Shown piece by piece: positions 8,273 to 15,266 of a stretch of DNA of 64,000 nucleotides; the stretch's first letter is position 1; each line of letters opens with the position of its first letter. The notes beneath the pieces are model-generated. The model had not been told where the DNA came from, searched no databases, and was given only the letters and a program-made list of their open reading frames with translations. Origin of the DNA: Faunimonas pinastri (GTDB lineage: Bacteria; Pseudomonadota; Alphaproteobacteria; Rhizobiales; Afifellaceae); NCBI RefSeq assembly GCF_900110915.1, contig NZ_FOFG01000005.1, forward strand, positions 1 to 64,000, read 5' to 3'. The position numbers and the translations under genes are program-made.

Positions 8273-10863
8273 CAGTGGTTCGTGCTCGCTCCGCCATCAG
8301 CGGTCCCCGCCATGGAGGTGCCGACGCTTGCCTTGATGTTGCCGACCGAGACGGCCGAGGTGGACGTGACAGCTGCCGGGCCATCGACCTTGATGCCGAT
8401 GTTCACGTTCGCCTGTCCCTTGAGCTCGACGGGATCGAGCTTGCCGGTGACGTCGACAGGTTCGGCGATGCGGGCATTCAGCGGCGCACCGTGAAGCAGC
8501 TGCTCGAAGTCGGACCGGTTCCCGATCGCAGCTGGCGACGCGACGTGCGGCGGGTTCACCATGTTGTCGAGCACCCGCTCCTGGTGTGCAGTTACCGGCG
8601 GCGCGAGAAGCGGGTTTTGATCGGGCATCTTGCCGGGCGCGACCCAGCCGAGATGCGTGCTGTTGAGCCATCCCTTGATGACGCCGTCCAGGGCCTTAGC
8701 CCCTTCATAGTTGCCGGCGATGAACTTCTTGCCATCGTCCGCATTCGTCGGGATCTGAGAGCCGATGCCAGCCACGTTCAGGAAGTTCAGGAAAAGCCGC
8801 CACTTTCCGAGCCCGGGCACGTCGCCAGCTTTGTCGCCGAACTTGCTCTTGATCTCCTGCGAGGTTGCCGCGCCGCCCAATTTGCCGGCAGCACCGGTCA
8901 GAGCAGCTGCCGCACCGTCGAGCAAACCGGCAGATCCATCCAGGGCGGCGGCCGAGCCTTGAAGGCCGAAGCCGCCGAACAGAACGCCGGCGCTTTTTAC
9001 GGCGCCCCAACCAGCGGCCAGAGCGGCGATGCCGGCGCCGATCCTCTGCAGGGTCGGATTTGCCTCCGCCATGTACTGCACGATCTCCCCGGCCTTCTCG
9101 GTCAGGTTCGTCAGCATGCCGCCACTGCCGTTGTTGTCAAACGCACGGGCAACGGCCGTCTGCAGATTGAGAACAGCGCCCTCGAACTTGCTCACCGCAC
9201 CGTCAAAGCCGGACATCCGCTCGTCCGCGACCTTCTGGGCGTAACCTTGCGAGTCGTTCAGGATCTCTTCCAGCATGTGCTGGAACGTCGCGGGATCACC
9301 GAGCGCGGTTGCGATGCGACCACCCTGCTTTGATCCGAAGATCGCGTTCGCCAACGCCGGGTTGCTTGCGATCTTCGACATGAGGTCGGACACGAACCGG
9401 GGCATGTCGACGCCGAGCATGGAAGCATCCCGGTACCGGTTCGCGGCACCGGCGATGCTCTTCAGGCTCTTGGCATCATCGCCACGGAGAGAACCCTTCA
9501 GCGCCCGCACCACAGCCGGGGCAAATTTCGAAGGGTCAGCAATCAGCTTCTTGTCGGCGAAGATCCGCCCGAGCGCCGCCTGGGACCTCGCATTTAGGTC
9601 TATACCATACGATGCCGAGATGTTCTTGACGAAGGCGTCCCTGTCGAGGTGATCGGGGTTCCTTTGGTAATTCTTGTAGTCGAGCCCGTTGGCGAGCATC
9701 GACTCCTTCGCCTTGCGGGTCGGTGACAATCCGGCCGCGACGAGAGCGCGGAACGCGACACCGGATTCGTCGCCGCCCATGTTGGCCTTCTTCAGAATGC
9801 CGGAGAACGCGAGCAGTTGCTCCTCGCTCAGTCCAGCCAGGCGCGCCGGCGTCGCCCCATATTTATAGGCCTGCTGGATATCCTCGGCGGACATGCCGGA
9901 GATCTTCGCGGCCTTGACTTGGACATCCGCTGTGCGCTGGGCAGACGCGATCGCCGCCGGCAGGTTGGAGACGTCCTTTTTGAAGCCGAAAATGGCGCTT
10001 TCCATCATCGTGGCCGCTTCAGGCAACGTGAGGTCGAGCGACTGGCCCAGATTGGCCGCCTGCCCTGTCAATCCAAGAACCTGATCTCGGTTCAGACCGC
10101 GCGCTGCGAGCCCGCGCTGCGCTTCCAGCCACTGGATATCGTTGTATTTGGTCGTGCCGCCGCCGTGGATGGCCTGCTGCACCAAGGGCAGCTGCTGTTC
10201 ATCGGTGAGGCCCATCACGACCTTGGCGTATCGACGTTCCTTATCGAACTCCCGATAGGTCTCGACCGAACGCTCGGCAAAATGCTCGGCGCCGTAGGCG
10301 AAGGCGCCGCCAGCCAGCGCGCCGACGTGTCGGAGCTCCTGGTGCCGCGCCGCACGCCGCTCGGCGATCCGCTGCTGCTTCGCCAGCGCTGCGGTTGCAC
10401 CCTCGACCGCATGCTCGAGCCGTTTCTGCTCGGATGCGAGATGCCCGATATCCACGCCTTCAGCCTTGAGGGCACGCTGCGCGCGATGGACGGCATCCGC
10501 CTGTTTTTCATAGGCAGCGCTGGCGCGCACAACTGCCGCCTGGGCAGTTTTCAACGCGGTTTCCAGCTTCCGGGTCGGCTTCTCCGCCATCTCCATGGCG
10601 CGCGCAGCACCCTGGACCGACTTTTGCGCACCATCGAGCCGCTTACGGAACTCGACAAGCTGGTTCCTGCCGCGCCCGAAGCGGTCAATCGCTTCCAGCT
10701 GCTTCCCGGCTTTGCCGATCGCGGTGGAAAGACGCTCAATATTCTGCGCGCCTTTGGTCGCCTTTCCGATCTTGTCGATACGGCCGGCGATCTTCTCAAA
10801 GACGCCATTGGTGGCGTCCTTTGCTGTAATCCGGGCTTCTGCCGAAATGATGCGGTTCGACAT
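8272..10863 (-). CDS. Phage tail tape measure protein
   Basis: An 863-residue protein, by far the longest in the tail module. It has a coiled-coil N-terminus (about residues 1-170), a TP901-type central domain with KVVMGLTDEQ, GGGTTKYNDIQWLEAQRGLAARG and MESAIFGFKKD, then a Gly/Ala-rich hydrophobic segment around residues 630-700. It sets tail length and is threaded through the tube. It lies directly after the frameshifted chaperone gene; its ATG follows the chaperone-fusion stop with no gap (TAGATG). This order is nearly universal in long-tailed phages. Confidence 0.93.
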   Translation of the reverse strand: MSNRIISAEARITAKDATNGVFEKIAGRIDKIGKATKGAQNIERLSTAIGKAGKQLEAIDRFGRGRNQLVEFRKRLDGAQKSVQGAARAMEMAEKPTRKLETALKTAQAAVVRASAAYEKQADAVHRAQRALKAEGVDIGHLASEQKRLEHAVEGATAALAKQQRIAERRAARHQELRHVGALAGGAFAYGAEHFAERSVETYREFDKERRYAKVVMGLTDEQQLPLVQQAIHGGGTTKYNDIQWLEAQRGLAARGLNRDQVLGLTGQAANLGQSLDLTLPEAATMMESAIFGFKKDVSNLPAAIASAQRTADVQVKAAKISGMSAEDIQQAYKYGATPARLAGLSEEQLLAFSGILKKANMGGDESGVAFRALVAAGLSPTRKAKESMLANGLDYKNYQRNPDHLDRDAFVKNISASYGIDLNARSQAALGRIFADKKLIADPSKFAPAVVRALKGSLRGDDAKSLKSIAGAANRYRDASMLGVDMPRFVSDLMSKIASNPALANAIFGSKQGGRIATALGDPATFQHMLEEILNDSQGYAQKVADERMSGFDGAVSKFEGAVLNLQTAVARAFDNNGSGGMLTNLTEKAGEIVQYMAEANPTLQRIGAGIAALAAGWGAVKSAGVLFGGFGLQGSAAALDGSAGLLDGAAAALTGAAGKLGGAATSQEIKSKFGDKAGDVPGLGKWRLFLNFLNVAGIGSQIPTNADDGKKFIAGNYEGAKALDGVIKGWLNSTHLGWVAPGKMPDQNPLLAPPVTAHQERVLDNMVNPPHVASPAAIGNRSDFEQLLHGAPLNARIAEPVDVTGKLDPVELKGQANVNIGIKVDGPAAVTSTSAVSVGNIKASVGTSMAGTADGGASTNH

Positions 10864-11324
10864 CTAGCGCCGGTCCTTTTTCTTTCGCTCTTCCGTGACC
10901 TTGACCGCGGCCTGATACCAGAACCCGAGTTCGGTCAGGCTGAGCCGGCCGATGCTCTCGAAGCTGTTGGAGCCTATTCCGGCGAAGGCGAGGTCGACGG
11001 CGAGGTCTTCGAGGCCGCGTTGTCCTCGTCGTCGGACTGGAAAAAATCGATCACGGCTTGTTTGAGATCGCGAGCCAAACGGATGCCGCCCATTTCGAGG
11101 ATCAGATGATCTTTCGGCTCGACCAGGCAGCGTTCCACATAGCCGCGGATGGCCTCCAGGTTCTCCGCATAGATCATGGTGCCGGATGGGGTACGTCCCA
11201 CAGCGACAGGATCGCCGAATTCCAGAACGTCGGAGACCGTTGGTTCCCGCAACACCACCCGGTGGATGGGACCGTCATGGCCGACCAGAGGGTCGTGCAA
11301 CTTGATGATGGTGGTTTTTGCCAA
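10864..11324 (-). CDS. Tail assembly chaperone, predicted -1 frameshift fusion product (about 153 aa)
   Basis: The predicted long form of the tail chaperone. Ribosomes would slip back one base at T-TTT-TTC (minus strand, 11046-11040) in the preceding frame. They would then read 58 further codons with no stop, ending at TAG 10866-10864, directly before the tape-measure ATG. The extension ends with LSLTELGFWYQAAVKVTEERKKKDRR, like the downstream chaperone domains of other phages (a short acidic-aromatic motif then a basic tail). The slippery site, open -1 frame and position all agree with the conserved frameshift of tail chaperones; actual slippage is inferred. Confidence 0.7.
10974..11324 (-). 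CDS. Tail assembly chaperone, zero-frame short form (Mu gp41-like)
   Basis: A 116-residue protein if it starts at TTG 11324, which has GAGG six bases upstream; another TTG at 11336 is in frame but less well placed. It carries IIKLHDPLVGHDGPIHRVVLREPTVSDVLEFGDP, a pattern found in gp41-type tail assembly proteins. The C-terminus is an unstructured Ser/Pro-rich tail (SPSTSPSPE). The gene lies between the tail tube and the tape measure. It contains the slippery heptamer that gives the longer fusion form described separately. Confidence 0.8.
   Translation of the reverse strand: MAKTTIIKLHDPLVGHDGPIHRVVLREPTVSDVLEFGDPVAVGRTPSGTMIYAENLEAIRGYVERCLVEPKDHLILEMGGIRLARDLKQAVIDFFQSDDEDNAASKTSPSTSPSPE
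11040..11046 (-). promoter_or_regulatory. Programmed -1 frameshift slippery heptamer T-TTT-TTC
   Basis: On the minus strand the codons GAT TTT TTC form the X-XXY-YYZ heptamer T TTT TTC in the correct reading phase (Asp93-Phe94-Phe95 of the chaperone). Both tRNAs could re-pair after a one-base backward slip. The -1 frame is then open for 58 codons. The site is about 66 bases before the zero-frame stop. I did not establish a downstream stimulatory structure. Confidence 0.65.
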
Positions 11325-11371
11325 TGTCGGCCTCAAAAGGTTGGAAGCTTAGGTTCGGAGCGCCGCGCCGA

Positions 11372-11740
11372 TCAGGCGTAGCGCTGGTATTGGTCGGATT
11401 CGAGCTTGAGCCCGGAAACCTCGCCGGTGGCGGTATCGATCTCCGGCTTGCCGCCCCAGCGAGCCGCCGTGAAGAGATGCGTCACGCCGTAATCGTCTTC
11501 CTTGAAGGTGACGTTGACCTTGGAAAGCAGCATGTCCTCGGTCCACTTGATCGAGGTGCTGCCGCGATCGAGCGAAAGCTCGATGGAGGCGAGTTCCGGC
11601 TTCACGGTGGAGTAGCCGGAGCCATCCATGTTGGCGCCGTTCTCCAGCGACACGAGGGACGGATTGATCTTGGCCGCGCCGCGGGCGTGATAGGTCACGC
11701 CGTCGATGGTGAGCGAGACGCGCCCGCCTTTGGTGTCCAT
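11372..11740 (-). CDS. Phage tail tube protein
   Basis: A 122-residue protein matching the Mu-type tail tube family: VSLTIDGVTYHARGAAKINPS at the start and EDMLLSKVNVTFKEDDYGVTHLFTAARW in the second half. It forms the inner tube through which DNA passes. It follows the sheath gene, separated by 48 bp, and precedes the chaperone, as in other contractile tails. Length is normal. Confidence 0.88.
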   Translation of the reverse strand: MDTKGGRVSLTIDGVTYHARGAAKINPSLVSLENGANMDGSGYSTVKPELASIELSLDRGSTSIKWTEDMLLSKVNVTFKEDDYGVTHLFTAARWGGKPEIDTATGEVSGLKLESDQYQRYA

Positions 11741-11788
11741 CTATGGATTCCTTGTGTGGGTACGATGTCGGGGGATGCTGGCGGCCGA

Positions 11789-13336
11789 TCAGGCCGTCGC
11801 TGCGCTCGCGGCGGCGTCGTTGTCGAACTGCAGGAAGACCGTGACGTTGGCCGCGAAGACGCGGAGCTGGTTCGTGACGTCGACCGGAATGTAGGCGTTG
11901 AGCCGGCAGCTGTCGGACGAACGCTCCACGATCAGCGCGTCGGCGAACACGTCGAGATTCTCGCAGATGCCGGCGAGGTTGCAGAGTTCCGCATAGGCGT
12001 GGACGATCGTGGCCTTTGCATCCGCCGGCGTCACGATGCCCTGGATGCCACGCGGGTTTTCATCCTTCAGCGCGTGGCGCGGATAGGTCTCCTCAACCCG
12101 CTGGCGCAGATAGCGCCCGACATACATGGAGATGGCGAGCGTCTCGACATCCAGCCAAGTCGTGTCGGCGGTGCCGTAGGCGTTGACCTGGTAGGTCGTG
12201 CAGATCCGCTCCAGCTGCACCGTGCCGTCGGCGGCGACTGTGAAGCCTGCGATGCCGTTTTCGTAGAGCGACTGGCGGTCGCTCTGGGCCCAGCGGTCGT
12301 TCTCGTCCTTCGGCGCGCGGATGCCGTCCAGCGACAGCGTCTGCAGCGGCCGGGCGATCTCAATCGCTTCGGTCACCGCCGCGCCCATGTTCTTCGACAG
12401 GGCGATGCGGCCGTTCAAGGCCGCCGTCACGCACCAGAGCGGATGCGGGGAATTGTAGATCCCGAGCACCGTGGCATGCGGATCGTTGCGCACCGCGCCG
12501 AAGGCGGTCAGCGTCGCCAGCGTCCCGTCCATGGCCGTGGTGTAGTGGCCCTGCTTCTGCACGGTGGGCGACCAGCGACCGCTGCCGGAATTGGACAGGT
12601 AGTCCTTCACCGCGTCGAGGTGGGCGACGGAATTGAACGGGCTGGCGATCCAGGTCGCTTCGGCATTGCCGATCAGCGCCAGGGCGGCCGCCATGTCCAC
12701 TTCGCCGGAGCCGCCGGTCGGCTGCACCACGGTGACCGTCACGCCAGTCGGATCGACCTCGTCGCCGTCCAGGCCGCTCTCGACGCGGATCTGGTTGCCG
12801 ACGGACCCGCCATGGCGCGCTGTCAGGGTGACCACGGCGCCCGCCACGGTAGCGGTGACCGGGAACGCCATCTTGCGGCTGAAACGGGTGTAGCCCTTGG
12901 CGACGGCGGCGGCAAAGCGCGTGGCGATCGCGGTGGCGGTGTCACCGGCGGCAACGGCGATGGAAACCGCTTCGCCGGCGACATAGCGCACCAGCGTGCC
13001 GGAGGCCGTGGCCGGACCGGTGAAGGTGAGCGTGCCCGCGGCCTTCACGGCGCCGTCGGGTTCGGCAACCGGCAACACGTAGATGGCGCCGACCGGATCA
13101 TGCCAGCGGGCGAACTGCGCCTGGTCGGCCAGCGTGGAGCCGGCGCCGAACAGCCCGTTCGGGTCGCGCGAGCTCAGGATCTGCAGCTTGCCGAGAGTGG
13201 CGGCGCCGCCCGTCAGCATATGGCCGATCAGGACCTGGGTGGACTTGCCGGAATAGGGAGCGGCGCCGGCGTTGAACTCGGCGAAGAAAAGGCTCGTCCG
13301 CATGTCGGACGGCATCTGATTGAAAGCGACCGTCAT
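11789..13336 (-). CDS. Phage tail sheath protein (Mu gp39/L family)
   Basis: A 515-residue contractile sheath subunit. The N-terminus MTVAFNQMPSDMRTSLFFAEFNAGAA is characteristic of Mu L-type sheaths. The middle carries WHDPVGAIYVLP and PVTATVAGAVVTLTARHGG, and the C-terminal part has KDENPRGIQGIVTPADAKATIVHAYAEL. The sheath contracts to drive the tube into the host. It lies between DUF2635 and the tail tube, the Mu gp38-gp39-gp40 order. Confidence 0.92.
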   Translation of the reverse strand: MTVAFNQMPSDMRTSLFFAEFNAGAAPYSGKSTQVLIGHMLTGGAATLGKLQILSSRDPNGLFGAGSTLADQAQFARWHDPVGAIYVLPVAEPDGAVKAAGTLTFTGPATASGTLVRYVAGEAVSIAVAAGDTATAIATRFAAAVAKGYTRFSRKMAFPVTATVAGAVVTLTARHGGSVGNQIRVESGLDGDEVDPTGVTVTVVQPTGGSGEVDMAAALALIGNAEATWIASPFNSVAHLDAVKDYLSNSGSGRWSPTVQKQGHYTTAMDGTLATLTAFGAVRNDPHATVLGIYNSPHPLWCVTAALNGRIALSKNMGAAVTEAIEIARPLQTLSLDGIRAPKDENDRWAQSDRQSLYENGIAGFTVAADGTVQLERICTTYQVNAYGTADTTWLDVETLAISMYVGRYLRQRVEETYPRHALKDENPRGIQGIVTPADAKATIVHAYAELCNLAGICENLDVFADALIVERSSDSCRLNAYIPVDVTNQLRVFAANVTVFLQFDNDAAASAATA

Positions 13337-13366
13337 GGGTCTGGTCTCCGATGCGGACGGAAGGAT

Positions 13367-13681
13367 TTACTTGGAAGCGGCGGCCGTCGTGGCCGTGGTC
13401 GTTCCGGTGGAGGCGGTGGTTCCGGCCGTGGTCGTGCCGGCAGCAGCGGTGCTGGCCGTGGACGCAGTTCCGGACGTGCTGCTGGAGCTCGTGTCGGGCG
13501 CGGCTGCGGCGCTCGATGCCGCCGAGGTGTCCTGCACCTCCACGACATCGCCGCGGTTCTTCAGCCGGAGCCAGAACGCATTGCGCGGCTTGGTCTCGCC
13601 GGCGCTCGCGAGCAGGTCGCCGGTCACGGGGTCTCGGAGCCGCGCGCCATCGACGCCCGGCTTGATGTTGAAGGTGTCCAT
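13367..13681 (-). CDS. DUF2635-like protein with Ala/Ser/Thr-rich tail (Mu gp38 position)
   Basis: A 104-residue protein starting at ATG 13681. The first 45 residues carry the DUF2635 pattern (FNIKPGVDGARLRDPVTGDLLASAGETKPRNAFWLRLKNRGDV). DUF2635 genes lie just before the sheath in Mu-like phages and their role is unknown. The remaining half is low-complexity Ala/Ser/Thr/Gly (SSSSTSGTAST...TTATTAAASK), longer than I expect for this family. A very similar tail is present on the protein at 717-1271, suggesting a shared surface property or an exchanged segment. Confidence 0.75.
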   Translation of the reverse strand: MDTFNIKPGVDGARLRDPVTGDLLASAGETKPRNAFWLRLKNRGDVVEVQDTSAASSAAAAPDTSSSSTSGTASTASTAAAGTTTAGTTASTGTTTATTAAASK

Positions 13682-13692
13682 GGAAGTCCCGG

Positions 13693-14463
13693 TCAGGAAA
13701 GGGTGATGGTCTCGCCGAAGGTGGTTCCGGCCGCTTCGGCATCGGCTTCCGAGATCGGCCCGGTTTCCGGGTCGAACTGGACCTGCGGCGCAATCGTCAG
13801 GTCGATGCCGACGGAGCTGCACGCGAGCGTGCTGCCCGGCATCCTGGCGTCGATCATCTGGCAAAGGAGCTCGCCGGAGGAGCCGGCCGGCATTGCCAGG
13901 CAGACGATGCGCAGCGGATCCGGCAGCGCGGCATAGGTGCCGGTGGCGAACGGGTCTGGCTCATAGGCCGTCATGACCGTGCCCAGCGTGATCAGCCGGA
14001 TCGCCAGCCGCTCGCCCGTCTCATCGGTGGCGTATCGCGCCGATTTCACGGTGTTGAAGCGACGCGCCACCTTGCGCACGAGCGCTGCCTCGGCTGTTTC
14101 GCCAACGGTGATGATCTCGATTGCCCGATGTTCCAGGAGGTCGAGGTGGGCCTCGAGCTCGCGGTCCGTCACTGGCGCGGCGATGCCGACAGGCTGCCCC
14201 TCGTCATTGACGGCAAGCGACTGCATCGCGATTTCCAGCACCAGGTCGCAGCGGCGATCGAACGGGACCCCGCCATTGTTGGCGCTGAATGCTTCGCCCG
14301 CATCGTCCTCGGTGGTGACGATGATCACCGGCACCGGTTCCTGATGGTCAAGATCCGGGATGCGGGAATCATCGATCCGGTCGCCGCAGAGATCGGCAAT
14401 CACCGGATCGCTCTTCAGCGCCTCGATGACGGCCAGGCGGAGCGCCGTGCGGGCAAGGCTCAT
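13693..14463 (-). CDS. Putative tail terminator/neck protein (Mu gp37 position)
   Basis: A 256-residue protein (MSLARTALRLAVIEALKSDPVIADLCGDRIDDSRIPDL) with a tail-terminator-like layout: an initial helix, beta strands with PVPVIIVTTEDD and RRCDLVLEIAMQSL, and a helix ELEAHLDLLEHRAIEII. It lies between the connector gene and DUF2635/sheath, where contractile-tail phages encode the protein that caps the tube and joins it to the head. The family is not certain; position supports the role. Confidence 0.6.
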   Translation of the reverse strand: MSLARTALRLAVIEALKSDPVIADLCGDRIDDSRIPDLDHQEPVPVIIVTTEDDAGEAFSANNGGVPFDRRCDLVLEIAMQSLAVNDEGQPVGIAAPVTDRELEAHLDLLEHRAIEIITVGETAEAALVRKVARRFNTVKSARYATDETGERLAIRLITLGTVMTAYEPDPFATGTYAALPDPLRIVCLAMPAGSSGELLCQMIDARMPGSTLACSSVGIDLTIAPQVQFDPETGPISEADAEAAGTTFGETITLS

Positions 14464-14466
14464 GAG

Positions 14467-14856
14467 CTATCTCGCGAGGTGAACGGCCAGGCGGCCGACG
14501 TCGATCGGAATGACGATCTCGATGCGATACCGCTCGCCGGTGCTCTTGCGGACGATCTCGTCATTGGTCTGCGGGCGACCGGCGGCGAACACAGCGGCGG
14601 CCACGTCGACGGCCGGCTTGCCCCCGGCTATCAGCGTCGAGGCATCGTCGGAGCGGGCGCCTCGCGTCTTGGCATGAAGCACAGCCCCATCCACGACGAA
14701 GACGCCCCGGAAGTCGAAGGATGCCCGGCTGGCGTCGTTCGCCGGCCGGGCATTCCGTTCCGCCTTCGCTTTGGGGACGAAGGTGAGGTCCTCGGCAAAG
14801 ACGGCATCGCTGGTCGCCCCGGCCGCGAAGGCCAGGGAATCGAACAGCGACGGCAT
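14467..14856 (-). CDS. Putative head-tail connector protein
   Basis: A 129-residue protein (MPSLFDSLAFAAGATSDAVFAEDLTFVPKA). Its beta-rich layout with YRIEIVIPIDVGRLAVHLAR at the end, and its position between the capsid decoration gene and the tail terminator, fit a head-tail joining protein of the lambda FII type. I rate the family as probable rather than certain. It overlaps the DUF2190 stop by one base and ends 3 bp before the next gene. Confidence 0.55.
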   Translation of the reverse strand: MPSLFDSLAFAAGATSDAVFAEDLTFVPKAKAERNARPANDASRASFDFRGVFVVDGAVLHAKTRGARSDDASTLIAGGKPAVDVAAAVFAAGRPQTNDEIVRKSTGERYRIEIVIPIDVGRLAVHLAR

Positions 14857-15185
14857 CAGAAGGACATGTTCAGGCGGACGCGACCGATGTCGGAGGGATT
14901 AGCGGCCACAAGGGCAGCCACGCCGATATAGGTGTTGCCCGAGGCGGTGGTGGTGGCGCCCTTGTTGGTGGCGTCCCAGTAGATCTTCGCGCCCTGCGTC
15001 CAGGCCTGGGCGCTGGACTTGGTCAGATCGTAGACGCCACCGATCTTGATCTCGACGTCGTCACCGGAGGCCGCATTGGAAGCGGCAATGCCGAACATGT
15101 TGCCGACGATCACGAGATCGCCGGACAGGACGTCGGCGGGGGCCGTGACGGTGAGAACCGCGCCCGGCTGGATGAAATTCTGCAT
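14856..15185 (-). CDS. DUF2190 family capsid-associated protein
   Basis: A 109-residue protein with the DUF2190 pattern: NFIQPGAVLTVTAPADVLSGDLVIVGNMFGIA at the start, then WTQGAKIYWDATNKGAT and YIGVAALVA. Members are small beta proteins encoded next to major capsid genes and probably act as head decoration proteins. Here it follows the protease-capsid fusion across an 81-bp gap that contains a terminator-like hairpin. Confidence 0.82.
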   Translation of the reverse strand: MQNFIQPGAVLTVTAPADVLSGDLVIVGNMFGIAASNAASGDDVEIKIGGVYDLTKSSAQAWTQGAKIYWDATNKGATTTASGNTYIGVAALVAANPSDIGRVRLNMSF

Positions 15186-15220
15186 GGAAGAAACCCTCTT
15201 GGATGGTCCGCAAAAGCAAA

Positions 15221-15239
15221 GGGCCGCTCACGGCGGCCC
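15221..15239 (-). terminator. Terminator-like hairpin after the capsid gene
   Basis: A perfect 7-bp GC stem (GGGCCGC / GCGGCCC) with a 5-base loop. On the minus strand it is followed by a T-rich stretch (TTTGCTTTTGC). It lies between the protease-capsid fusion and DUF2190. It may partially end or process transcripts so that capsid mRNA exceeds that of downstream tail genes; the effect is inferred. Confidence 0.5.
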
Positions 15240-15266
15240 CTTGCTGGTCAGGTCAGGCGGTTGCGA

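Noticed and set aside
11318-13936. Very long plus-strand open frame (872 codons) opposite the sheath and DUF2635 genes
   Set aside because: Antisense shadow of high-GC genes: Arg/Gly/His/Val-rich product without domains, while the minus strand encodes clear tail proteins.
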